64,000 bases of DNA from Butyrivibrio sp. (GTDB lineage Bacteria; Bacillota; Clostridia; Lachnospirales; Lachnospiraceae). Shown here piece by piece: positions 8,558-16,972 of this stretch (the stretch's first letter is position 1; each line of letters opens with the position of its first letter). Made by a program: the position numbers and the translations under genes. The DNA lies in NCBI GenBank assembly GCA_015056495.1, contig SVGC01000012.1, positions 46,519 through 110,518 on the forward strand, given 5' to 3'. The notes under the pieces were generated by a model. The model was not told the origin of the DNA and did no database searches. It was given only the letters and a program-made list of their open reading frames with translations.

Positions 8558-9253
8558 ATGAAGAAGTATATAGCAATGATACCGGCTAGACTTGGATCAA
8601 AAAGAATACCTAAAAAAAACATAAGATATATGCTTAATAAGCCATTGATACAATATCCCATTGATTTAGCGTTGAATAATGCGAAATTTGACAGTGTTTG
8701 GATAAATACCGAGGATGATGCTCTTGGAAACGCAATTCAAAAACTAGGTGCTCAATTTCATAAAAGACCAGCTGAACTAGCTACTGATACTGCGACTAAC
8801 AGGGATTTCACCTATGAATTTCTAAAAAAGCATGACTGTGATTATGTAGTTATGGTCAATGCTACGTCACCACTGCTTAGGCAGGATACTATGGATAGAT
8901 TTATTGATTATCTGGAAAATAATGATTTTGACACTGTCTTATCGGTGGTTGCTGCAAAAGAAGAAACGTTTTTTAGAGACGTACCTTTAAATTTTACATT
9001 TAAAGAGAAGGTTAATAGTCAGTGCTTAGAACCGGTAGAGAGTGTGGTGTGGGCCTTAACAGCATGGAAGAGATCCACGTTTATAGAACTGCAGGAAAAG
9101 GGGATTAATCCTGTTTTTGGTGGCAAGGTAGGTAAGTTTGTGATTCCAAAAGACGAATCTTGCGACTTGGATACAGAGGAAGATTGGAATATAGCTGAAG
9201 GCATTCTTACTGCAAGAGAGAATAACATTACAGCGAGGTATATGGATTTATGA
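8558..9253 (+). CDS. CMP-sugar synthetase (acylneuraminate cytidylyltransferase family)
   Basis: 231 residues. The NeuA/KdsB-type nucleotide site is clear: IPARLGSKRIPKKNIR at 8-23, with the P-loop-like R-x-G-S-K-R. It also has RPAELATD near 70 and NATSPLLR near 107. These enzymes transfer CMP from CTP to a keto-deoxy sugar acid such as neuraminic, legionaminic or pseudaminic acid. No NeuB-type synthase is present, so the sugar is unknown. The stop overlaps the next start (ATGA), which shows tight coupling. Sequence supports the family, not the substrate. Confidence 0.85.
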   Translation: MKKYIAMIPARLGSKRIPKKNIRYMLNKPLIQYPIDLALNNAKFDSVWINTEDDALGNAIQKLGAQFHKRPAELATDTATNRDFTYEFLKKHDCDYVVMVNATSPLLRQDTMDRFIDYLENNDFDTVLSVVAAKEETFFRDVPLNFTFKEKVNSQCLEPVESVVWALTAWKRSTFIELQEKGINPVFGGKVGKFVIPKDESCDLDTEEDWNIAEGILTARENNITARYMDL

Positions 9254-9840
9254 GTAACTATGGATTGGATTATTTTTCATTGATTTTGGAAGGCTTACAG
9301 AAGACCGTTGTTACAGATGGTAAAGGTAAGGAAATAAGCCTTGAAGAAGGCTTAGAAATTTGGGCAAAAAAAGCGTTAGATGTTAAAGAGAAAACACAAG
9401 GCCTTTTATTTTTCTGCGGAAACGGAGCAAGTGCCAGCATGGCAGAGCACATGTCTCACGACTGGTTTCAAAATGCTGGAATCAATACAACTACATGTGC
9501 TGAGGTAAGTCATATTACTGCTATCAGTAATGACCTTAGTTATGATGATGTATATAGCTATAGAATTAAAAGAATCATTTCAGAAAAAGATATTGTAATA
9601 GGAATATCATCTTCCGGGAATTCTCCCAATATTGTTAATGCACTACAGGCTGCTAATGAAAATGGTGCATTTACCATTAGTGTTTCAGGAAAAAAGAGTG
9701 ATAACAAAATAAGGAAAATGGGCGATGTAAACTTTTACGTACCACTTGAGACATATGGTGAGGTTGAAAGCGCTCATGCAGTTTTACTTCATGCTGCGTT
9801 GGATCTATTTTTGGATAAGTATATGGGAGGAAGGCATTAA
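9250..9840 (+). CDS. SIS-domain sugar isomerase (GmhA-like)
   Basis: 196 residues with a single SIS domain. FFCGNGASASMAEHMSHDW (about 56-74) is the phospho-sugar loop. AISNDLSYDDVYSYRI and GISSSGNSPNIVNAL (about 118-132) follow the GmhA pattern. GmhA converts sedoheptulose 7-phosphate to heptose 7-phosphate. This protein keeps the S-S-G-N-S site but has A-S-A-S where GmhA usually has G-S-A-A, so the substrate may differ. It is coupled to the genes on both sides by 4-base (ATGA) and 1-base (TAATG) overlaps. Confidence 0.82.
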   Translation: MSNYGLDYFSLILEGLQKTVVTDGKGKEISLEEGLEIWAKKALDVKEKTQGLLFFCGNGASASMAEHMSHDWFQNAGINTTTCAEVSHITAISNDLSYDDVYSYRIKRIISEKDIVIGISSSGNSPNIVNALQAANENGAFTISVSGKKSDNKIRKMGDVNFYVPLETYGEVESAHAVLLHAALDLFLDKYMGGRH

Positions 9841-10730
9841 TGAGAGTTGTTGTAGGAGCATCTTCATTTGGGGATAGCTGCGAAGAAGTAGTTAACAAGC
9901 TAACTAGCAAAGGAATAGAGTTGGTAAAGAACCCATATAAGAGAAAGATGACTCAGGAAGAAATAACTGAGCACTTGCAGGGTGCCGATGGCTTGTTGGC
10001 AGGGTTGGAGCCATTAAATGAAGAAGTATTTAGCAAATGTCCTAATCTGAAGGCGATAGCTCGTATTGGAATTGGAATGGACAATGTGGACAAGGAAGCT
10101 GCCCGACGACACGGGATTAAAGTTTCAAATACGCCTGAAGGCCCTACTAATGCTGTAGCAGAGATGACATTAACCGCGCTTCTAAATATCTGCCATAATG
10201 TAACCCTTGCCAATGCTGATGTCCATAACGGTGTTTGGAAAAAGAGACTTGGGCACTCAATTGCAGAACTGACAGTACTAGTTATTGGATATGGCCATAT
10301 AGGAAGAAAAACAGCTGAGCTTTTAAAGAGTCTTGGGGCGAGTATTTTGGTTTACGACAAGTATAATGAAGAAGCATCCACCTGTTCATTGGAGGATGGG
10401 CTTAAGAAAGCAGATGTGGTAACAATTCATGCCTCCGGAAAAGATGAAATAATTACAGCCAAGATGATATCGGAAATGAAAGACGGTGTGATAATCCTCA
10501 ACAGCGCCAGAGGTGGCCTGATAAATGAACAGGCTGTATATGAAGGCCTTAAATCCGGAAAGATAGCAGGCTTCTGGGGAGACGCCTTATGGAAGGAGCC
10601 TTATGAAGGAATACTAAAGGATTGTGACAATGCCATCCTTACGCCACATATGTGCACCTATACAAAAATGTGTAGGGACAGTATGGAAATGCAGGCAGTA
10701 GATAATCTATTAAGAGATTTAGGAGTATAA
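9840..10730 (+). CDS. D-isomer-specific 2-hydroxyacid dehydrogenase
   Basis: 296 residues. It is related to phosphoglycerate dehydrogenase SerA without the regulatory tail. Substrate-domain motif IARIGIGMDNVDKEAAR is near 74-90. The NAD-binding GYGHIGRKTAELL segment is near 143. The catalytic Arg (NSARGGLINE) is near 221-230, and the Glu/His segment ends in LTPHMCTYT near 265. It oxidises or reduces a 2-hydroxy acid with NAD(H). In this operon it probably acts on a sugar-acid intermediate rather than serving serine synthesis. The start overlaps the previous stop. Confidence 0.87.
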   Translation: MRVVVGASSFGDSCEEVVNKLTSKGIELVKNPYKRKMTQEEITEHLQGADGLLAGLEPLNEEVFSKCPNLKAIARIGIGMDNVDKEAARRHGIKVSNTPEGPTNAVAEMTLTALLNICHNVTLANADVHNGVWKKRLGHSIAELTVLVIGYGHIGRKTAELLKSLGASILVYDKYNEEASTCSLEDGLKKADVVTIHASGKDEIITAKMISEMKDGVIILNSARGGLINEQAVYEGLKSGKIAGFWGDALWKEPYEGILKDCDNAILTPHMCTYTKMCRDSMEMQAVDNLLRDLGV

Positions 10731-10736
10731 CGATAG

Positions 10737-11486
10737 ATGAAAGAGTTCGACCTAGCTATTAAGGCAGTGAAAACTGCTGGGCAGTTCTTGGAAGAAAACT
10801 ACAATCCAACGGTAGACAGTCAGATAGGAAAAGACATTAAACTATCATCAGACAGAAAGAGTGAAGCGATAATCATAGAAATCCTCAAGGAAACAGGCCT
10901 TCCAATTTTGTCAGAGGAAGCCGGGCTCATAGAAGGAGAAGAAAAGGAACTTAGATGGATTGTTGACCCACTTGACGGTTCGGCTAATTATTGGAAGGGA
11001 CTTAAAGAATTGGCATGTACATCTGTGGCTCTCTGGAATGGCTATGAACCGGTGCTTGGTGCGATATACAGATTTCATACCGGTGATCTTTTTGCCGGTA
11101 TTGTAGGTGAAGGGGCTTGGCTTAATGATAAGGTTATAAAGACTTCCAAAGTTGATAAGACGAAGGATGCCATATTCGCGACAGGATTTCCAGTTAAGAG
11201 AGATTACGGGGAAGATAGTTTAAAGAAATTTGTAAAACAGGTGCAAAGCTTTAAAAAGATTCGGATGCTGGGTGCAGCTGCCGTTATGGGGAGTCTAGTG
11301 GCCGCCGGAAAGATAGATGCTTATCTTGAAGAACAGATTATGTTGTGGGATATTGCAGCGTCTTCGGCAATAGTTAAGGCAGCAGGCGGTTATGTAGAGA
11401 TAGAGCATCTTAAGGATTACCAGTGCATCTGCAAACTGTTTGCAAATAAAGAATTATACGAAGATTTTAAACGAAATGAAGGGTAG
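10737..11486 (+). CDS. Inositol-monophosphatase-family phosphatase (CysQ/SuhB-like)
   Basis: 249 residues. The metal sites are complete: SEEAG (about 59), WIVDPLDGSANYW (about 77-89, the DPLDGS motif) and LWDIAASSAIVKAAGG (about 202-217). The family is Mg-dependent and Li-sensitive, and removes phosphate from inositol-, sugar- or nucleotide-bisphosphate substrates. It lies six bases after the dehydrogenase and seven bases before the methyltransferase, so it very likely dephosphorylates a pathway intermediate before CMP activation. A general housekeeping role is less likely given the context. Confidence 0.85.
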   Translation: MKEFDLAIKAVKTAGQFLEENYNPTVDSQIGKDIKLSSDRKSEAIIIEILKETGLPILSEEAGLIEGEEKELRWIVDPLDGSANYWKGLKELACTSVALWNGYEPVLGAIYRFHTGDLFAGIVGEGAWLNDKVIKTSKVDKTKDAIFATGFPVKRDYGEDSLKKFVKQVQSFKKIRMLGAAAVMGSLVAAGKIDAYLEEQIMLWDIAASSAIVKAAGGYVEIEHLKDYQCICKLFANKELYEDFKRNEG

Positions 11487-11493
11487 CAAATAA

Positions 11494-12459
11494 ATGCTCA
11501 GATCATATCAATACACAGAAAAGTCCTATAAGAACCAGTCCATGCAGAGCAACCTTTTTAGAGATAAAGAGATAGAGATAGCCAGGAAATATGTTCTGAA
11601 CCATGAAAAAAGAAATGATATGTCCTGTGATTGCCCTGTGTGCAAAAAAAGCACTGGGAAGTATTTCTATACTAAATGGGACGTAGATTATCTTTGCTGT
11701 GAAGAGTGCAAGAGTATTTACGCTGTTTGTGATACTGAGACGGTTACAGAGTATCAGAAGCAGGAGGAACTGCTAAAACTGAGATTAAGCGATCCATATC
11801 AGGATAAGATAACTGAGAGTAGAACGGAAATGTGGGGCGAATTTCTGGAATGGATTGAAGTAAGGTCATACAGATTTTTAAAACGAAATAAGAATCTGAA
11901 CATTGTTGATGTTGGTAACAGACTTAGCGGATATGTGAACGTTATTAAGAAATCCGCTTTGTGCGGAAAATATGATATCAGAGAATCAATCCTGTGTGAT
12001 AATACGGCAAATGTTGCAGATGGTGAGGCAGACATAGTCTTTTATTTTGATCAGATGCAAAAAGAAACAGATCCCCATGAGAGACTTGATTCAATTAGAA
12101 ATATGCTCTGTGAGGATGGCATACTTTTCCTAGGCACAAGAGTAGGAAGCGGGTTCGATATTCTTACTCTCAAAGAACAGAACAAGAACATTTATCCCTA
12201 TGAACATGTCTTTCTGCCTTCAATAAAGGGAATCAGGAAATTGCTTTCTGAAAATGGGTATGAAGTATTGGAAATAACCACACCAGGTGTAATGGACGTC
12301 AAGTACGTGCTTGATAGCTTGGATAAGCTTGATGACAGAGAAGGCTTTGTCAAATACCTTCTTACTGAGAGTGAAGAAAGTGTCTTGCAGGAATTTCAGA
12401 GATTTTTGCAAAAGAGCTGTCTGAGTTCATTTGTAAGAATTATAGCTAGAAAGGCTTAA
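11494..12459 (+). CDS. Zinc-ribbon class I SAM-dependent methyltransferase-like protein
   Basis: 321 residues. Two Cys pairs near residues 45-75 (C-D-C-P-V-C and C-C-E-E-C) form a probable zinc knuckle like that of sugar C-methyltransferases. A Rossmann-type region follows, NIVDVGNRLSGYVNVI near 135, but the usual G-x-G-x-G is weak, so SAM binding is uncertain. Then come an L-C-E-D-G-I-L-F-L-G strand near 210 and an HVFLPSIKGIRKLL segment typical of methyltransferase domain 11/13 proteins. It probably modifies the sugar made by this operon. Its position between the phosphatase and oxidoreductase supports that. Confidence 0.65.
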   Translation: MLRSYQYTEKSYKNQSMQSNLFRDKEIEIARKYVLNHEKRNDMSCDCPVCKKSTGKYFYTKWDVDYLCCEECKSIYAVCDTETVTEYQKQEELLKLRLSDPYQDKITESRTEMWGEFLEWIEVRSYRFLKRNKNLNIVDVGNRLSGYVNVIKKSALCGKYDIRESILCDNTANVADGEADIVFYFDQMQKETDPHERLDSIRNMLCEDGILFLGTRVGSGFDILTLKEQNKNIYPYEHVFLPSIKGIRKLLSENGYEVLEITTPGVMDVKYVLDSLDKLDDREGFVKYLLTESEESVLQEFQRFLQKSCLSSFVRIIARKA

Positions 12460-12465
12460 TCAAAT

Positions 12466-13467
12466 ATGGGTGATCATAAGTATAAGACAGTCATAATAGG
12501 AATGGGACGAATGGGAAAAACCCGTTACAAAGCCATGACTGAACATGGTGGGTTTAACATAGTCGGACTGTGTGATTCAAGCAGGGAAGCGTTAAACGAC
12601 TATAAAGAAAATACATACACTGACTGGGAAAAGTGTATTGATAGTGAGAATCCTGAAGTGGTAGTGGTATGTACTGTCAATTCAGTTATTCCGGATGTAG
12701 TCTGCTATTCCTTGGAAAAAGGATGTCACGTATTCTCTGAAAAACCTCCCGGAAGAACGCTAGAAGATGCAATGAGGATGAGAGATTGTTCTATTGAACA
12801 TCCCAAACAGATTTTAAAATATGGATTTAACCATAGATATCACAATTCTATTATCGAGGCAAAATCCCTTATCGAATCAGGTTTTTTGGGTGAAGTCGTA
12901 GCGGCCAGAGGAGTATATGGAAAGGCAGCGGATTACACCAAGGATGAATGGAGAAATGACATTCAGATAGCAGGAGGCGGCATCCTATTAGATCAAGGAA
13001 TCCATATGCTGGATCTACTTAGATATCTAGTGGGGGATTTTACCGAGATAGAGGGATTTACTGATAATCTTGTCTGGAAAGATAGCCCTAGTGAAGATAC
13101 TGCTTTTGTCACTATGCGAACTGCTGATGGAAAAGTTGCAACGCTGAATTCCAGTGCCATCCAGTGGAAGCATAAATTTGACCTGGACATAGTTCTTACC
13201 GGAGGATACATAGCACTGAATGGTTTGTTAACATCCACTAGGAGCTATGGCGAAGAGCGGATAACATACTATAAGCGTGACCTGGAACAGAAGAGTGGAA
13301 AGATGGGTAACCCTACAGAATATACTTTGTGTTTTGATGAAGATCGGTCATGGGAGCTGGAAGTAAAAGAGTTTTACGATGCGTTGACGGGTAAAGGGAA
13401 AATAGTTAATGGTACTGCAGAAGATGCGGTGGAAGTAATGAGTATCATAAGCAAAATATACATTTAG
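12466..13467 (+). CDS. Gfo/Idh/MocA family sugar oxidoreductase
   Basis: 333 residues. The N-terminal NAD(P) site is VIIGMGRMGKTRYKAM at 8-23. The catalytic lysine motif SEKPPGR is near 93-99, and GGGILLDQGIHMLDLL near 170 carries the usual D-x-x-x-H. Members oxidise sugar hydroxyls, for example at C3 of UDP-HexNAc acids or C1 of inositols. It is the last gene of the 8.1-13.5 kb run and is followed 15 bases later by a glycosyltransferase, so it is probably part of nucleotide-sugar synthesis. Confidence 0.87.
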   Translation: MGDHKYKTVIIGMGRMGKTRYKAMTEHGGFNIVGLCDSSREALNDYKENTYTDWEKCIDSENPEVVVVCTVNSVIPDVVCYSLEKGCHVFSEKPPGRTLEDAMRMRDCSIEHPKQILKYGFNHRYHNSIIEAKSLIESGFLGEVVAARGVYGKAADYTKDEWRNDIQIAGGGILLDQGIHMLDLLRYLVGDFTEIEGFTDNLVWKDSPSEDTAFVTMRTADGKVATLNSSAIQWKHKFDLDIVLTGGYIALNGLLTSTRSYGEERITYYKRDLEQKSGKMGNPTEYTLCFDEDRSWELEVKEFYDALTGKGKIVNGTAEDAVEVMSIISKIYI

Positions 13468-13482
13468 AAGAGAGGTGAAGGT

Positions 13483-16400
13483 ATGTTAAAGAATTGTTAT
13501 ATACAGAATTCATTTTCAAACGGACAAAAAGATAGCAAAGGTATAAGAACAGCTTTAGTTTTTACAGCCAATACTCCGCATTTGGCGTGTGCAAATTTGA
13601 TGTTAGAGTCTTTAAATGATAAAAGTCGAGGTAACTTTAAAGGCGATATTTGGGTTATTACTACAGGACTGTCCATAAAGGCAAAAAACTATTTGGATAG
13701 CATGGGAATATATTATTTAGAGAATCACCTTCAAGAAATAAATAATTGGAAATATAAAAACGATGTTGCCAAAGCACAGCCGGAGTATGAAGAATTGACC
13801 TATGAAGAGATAGTGCAAGGAAAGACAGAAGAAGATAAGATTCAGGAAGCGTTTGAGGTTTTTAGAAATAAAAGAATGAGTAAACTCATTATTCTTGATT
13901 GGTATAAGAAGGTGGGCAACAATTACGATTTTGTTGCATTGTGTGACAACGATTTGTTTTTTCAGCAGGATTTGAACGTTCTGATGGAAAAATACTACTC
14001 AAATGATCCAGATAAATTATATTATTGGCAGGAAGAAAATGAAAATATTGTAAATACATGGCTCTGGAAAAAAGATTACTATTATTCCCAATATCATGAC
14101 GCTACTGAATTGGATTTTGGAAAACATGAGATAAATATTGGATTTATAATGGCTAGTCCTAGAATACTTTATGAAGCATTTAGTCAGGTTAAGAAAGGTT
14201 TTTTTTCACTAAATATCCAGTTATTCACACAACACTCTTGGCATGATCAGGATTTGATTCGGTTGGATAGAGCGAAACATCCTAATCGCTATAAGTTGAT
14301 TGATGAAGGTGAGGTTGTTCATATTTGTAATGGCGGTATGAAAGTTATTGAGGAGAGATATCCGCATGCATTTTATAACATTAAGACAGGAACGATGCCC
14401 TATGTTATCCATTTTGCCGGGGGTAATTGGAAATTATATTGGAGTGTAAAGCATTCATATTTGACAAATCCCGATGATTATTATTTTAGCCAAATACTTA
14501 CGGATAAACATGATGTTATTAGAACAGGATCTTTCATAAATCCTTTTGATGATACTGATGAAAAGTATTATACGGCTCAAAACAAAATGTCAAGAATTAA
14601 ATGCCGAAAAGATTGGCTACAATTATCAGGCAATGGTAAGAAAAAACTTTTGTTTATAGGGTGGTTGCAGACAGGGACACATAAATCAACTAAAAATGCT
14701 ATTCCAGGGTTTTTCTTCAACGAATCTTATGATATAGCGATTCTTAACGGGAATGTAACCGGATCTCCAATAGAAGATTTGACAGAAGAGTTCCCTCTTA
14801 TCATAGCTCAATTAACACGAATAACAAAAGATCCATATTTGGTTATGACATATGGAATGAGGCTTCCTTGGCTTCCATGTCATCTATATGATGATGTTGA
14901 AAATTCGGCTATAGTCGAATATGGCTGCACCAAAAGAACAGCAACAGCTATTGCTAATCTACTTTATTTGTATTTCTCTAATGCAATAGATTTTTATAGA
15001 CCTGATTTGGTTTGCATTTGGGGAAGATTAAGCCCTTGGGGAAAAATGATAGCGGATATTTGTGCCGAAAAAGGTTTGGCAGTGTGCTCGGTTGAATGGG
15101 GAATATTACCAGGAACAGTTTCGTTTGATTTCTGCGGACACATGGGTGAGAGTTGGGTTGCACAGCATAGCGATTACTTTAATTCTCTTGACGTCAGTGA
15201 AGATGACATAAAAAAAGCAAGGGATTATTTATTGTATGCAAGAGACAAAGATTTATCGAGAAATGTGACTGAAGAGTTAGATATTTCGATAAGGCAAAAA
15301 ATTAGTTTTTATAAAAAGAGTGGTTATTCTATTCTTTTGTTCATGGGATCAAATTCTGCTCATTCGGGCAATACGTTAGTGAATCCTGAGAGGCAAAAGA
15401 TGCATGCTCCTTATCAAAAAAATGATGAGGAAATATATGCGGAGTTGCAAAATCTCTTATTAAAGCATGAAGATTGGAGGATTGTTTATAAGCCACACCC
15501 TATCGAGATTACTAGAGGTCTTAAAATTGATATTAATGAAGAAAACACCATATTAGTTGAACGGGGAAGTTTAGAGGAGGTTATTGATTTATGTGATATA
15601 TCAATTACATTACTATCACAAGGAGCATATGTGTCTGTGATTCATCAGAAACCATGCGTGGTAGTCGGTAGGCTGCAAATAAATGATAGTGGGGCTGTAT
15701 ATACAGTCAAAGGACATAACCAGTTAGGCGAAGCTATACAATGTGCGTTATTAAAGGGCTATACTGATACGATGCATGAAGAATTTGTTAAGCATGTTGC
15801 TAGGGCACTGAAATATTATGTGTATTCTGCAAATGAGAAAGTCACAATAAATAGTTCGGAGAAATTAGCAGAGTCATTAGTGAGTGTTATTGAAGGTGAT
15901 CAAGATCCACATCTAAAATATGAAAGAAGTGCGTATTGTAAACAGATAGAGTCTAGAGAAAAAGTAAAGGATACTCCGATAGTATCTGTCATTATGCCTG
16001 TATTTAATGCTGCAGAATACTTGTCAGAGTCAATTAATTCTATCCTAAATCAATCCCTTTTTTCAATTGAATTAATATGTGTTAATAATGGTTCCACGGA
16101 TGATTCTCAACGTATATTGGAGTATTTTGCTAAGAAAGATGACAGAGTAGTTTTGCACCATCAAGATGAACCTAATCAAAGAGAAGCAAGAAATTGGGGC
16201 TACAGAAATGCAAGAGGTAAGTACGTTTATTTGATAGACAGCGATGATTATCTTGATTTTTATGCTTTAGAAAAGCTTGTTGATATCTCAGATAGATATA
16301 ATGCAGATTTGTTATATTTCTTTTTCAGAGAGGTGAAAACGCAACAAAGTTATGATAGGACGCGGCCAAGGTGGTATAGCTATAGAAAGTTTTTCCCTAA

Positions 16401-16968
16401 AGAGGAAGTATTCAAGTTGACAGAAGAATACTTTAAGTTTTTTATTCAATATCCATTTCCTTGGGCTAAGTTGATGCGTAGAGAATTTGTTCTAAAGAAA
16501 GAGCTATTCTTTGATTTGGATTGCGAAAATTTTGATGATAATCCACACAATCTTAGATCGTTGTTATCATCAGAAAACGCATATGTTCTTAATGAACAGC
16601 TTTATAACTTTAGGATCCACAAGAAATCGATGACACAGAGTACCAATCCAAGAATAATGGGAATGAGCGATGCCATTAGAATAATGAATGATATTTATGA
16701 CACGTTTGGATGCTATGAAAAATATGCTAAATGGTATGTGCCATATAAAATCCACCTTGCTGCGTGGGCATGGGATTTGGTTCCATATGAAATGCGTGAA
16801 GATTATTTTTATAAGATAAAAAAGGTGTTTAGAGAAGAAGATAGAAATTACTATATGGATGACTACGTTTGGTCGTTTTTTGAAATGCCTGGAAGTGCTT
16901 ATTTAAATAGAGTTAAAGGCTTTGTGAATCTAGATTATAATACTTTCATTTCTAAATATGGTAGGTGA
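13483..16968 (+). CDS. Three-module glycosyltransferase (GT8-like + capsule Kps-like + GT2)
   Basis: 1161 residues, far longer than single transferases. Module 1 (about 20-335) resembles a GT-A/GT8-like enzyme, with ALCDNDLFFQQDL (D-x-D) and HFAGGNWKLYW near 320. Module 2 (about 385-790) resembles the GT-B capsule synthesis (KpsS/KpsC-like) family, with YKPHPIEITRG near 668 and a late STITLLSQGA-type region. Module 3 (about 832-1060) is GT2, with VSVIMPVFNAAEYLSESI, NNGSTDDSQRIL and DSDDYLD near 918. It could build a short oligosaccharide by successive transfers. SD GAGAGGTGAAGG gives ATG 13483. Confidence 0.85.
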   Translation: MLKNCYIQNSFSNGQKDSKGIRTALVFTANTPHLACANLMLESLNDKSRGNFKGDIWVITTGLSIKAKNYLDSMGIYYLENHLQEINNWKYKNDVAKAQPEYEELTYEEIVQGKTEEDKIQEAFEVFRNKRMSKLIILDWYKKVGNNYDFVALCDNDLFFQQDLNVLMEKYYSNDPDKLYYWQEENENIVNTWLWKKDYYYSQYHDATELDFGKHEINIGFIMASPRILYEAFSQVKKGFFSLNIQLFTQHSWHDQDLIRLDRAKHPNRYKLIDEGEVVHICNGGMKVIEERYPHAFYNIKTGTMPYVIHFAGGNWKLYWSVKHSYLTNPDDYYFSQILTDKHDVIRTGSFINPFDDTDEKYYTAQNKMSRIKCRKDWLQLSGNGKKKLLFIGWLQTGTHKSTKNAIPGFFFNESYDIAILNGNVTGSPIEDLTEEFPLIIAQLTRITKDPYLVMTYGMRLPWLPCHLYDDVENSAIVEYGCTKRTATAIANLLYLYFSNAIDFYRPDLVCIWGRLSPWGKMIADICAEKGLAVCSVEWGILPGTVSFDFCGHMGESWVAQHSDYFNSLDVSEDDIKKARDYLLYARDKDLSRNVTEELDISIRQKISFYKKSGYSILLFMGSNSAHSGNTLVNPERQKMHAPYQKNDEEIYAELQNLLLKHEDWRIVYKPHPIEITRGLKIDINEENTILVERGSLEEVIDLCDISITLLSQGAYVSVIHQKPCVVVGRLQINDSGAVYTVKGHNQLGEAIQCALLKGYTDTMHEEFVKHVARALKYYVYSANEKVTINSSEKLAESLVSVIEGDQDPHLKYERSAYCKQIESREKVKDTPIVSVIMPVFNAAEYLSESINSILNQSLFSIELICVNNGSTDDSQRILEYFAKKDDRVVLHHQDEPNQREARNWGYRNARGKYVYLIDSDDYLDFYALEKLVDISDRYNADLLYFFFREVKTQQSYDRTRPRWYSYRKFFPKEEVFKLTEEYFKFFIQYPFPWAKLMRREFVLKKELFFDLDCENFDDNPHNLRSLLSSENAYVLNEQLYNFRIHKKSMTQSTNPRIMGMSDAIRIMNDIYDTFGCYEKYAKWYVPYKIHLAAWAWDLVPYEMREDYFYKIKKVFREEDRNYYMDDYVWSFFEMPGSAYLNRVKGFVNLDYNTFISKYGR

Positions 16969-16972
16969 GGAT

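Noticed and set aside
8558..9253. Calling the cytidylyltransferase NeuA in a sialic acid pathway
   Set aside because: No NeuB or NeuC-like gene is present, so only the family level is supported.
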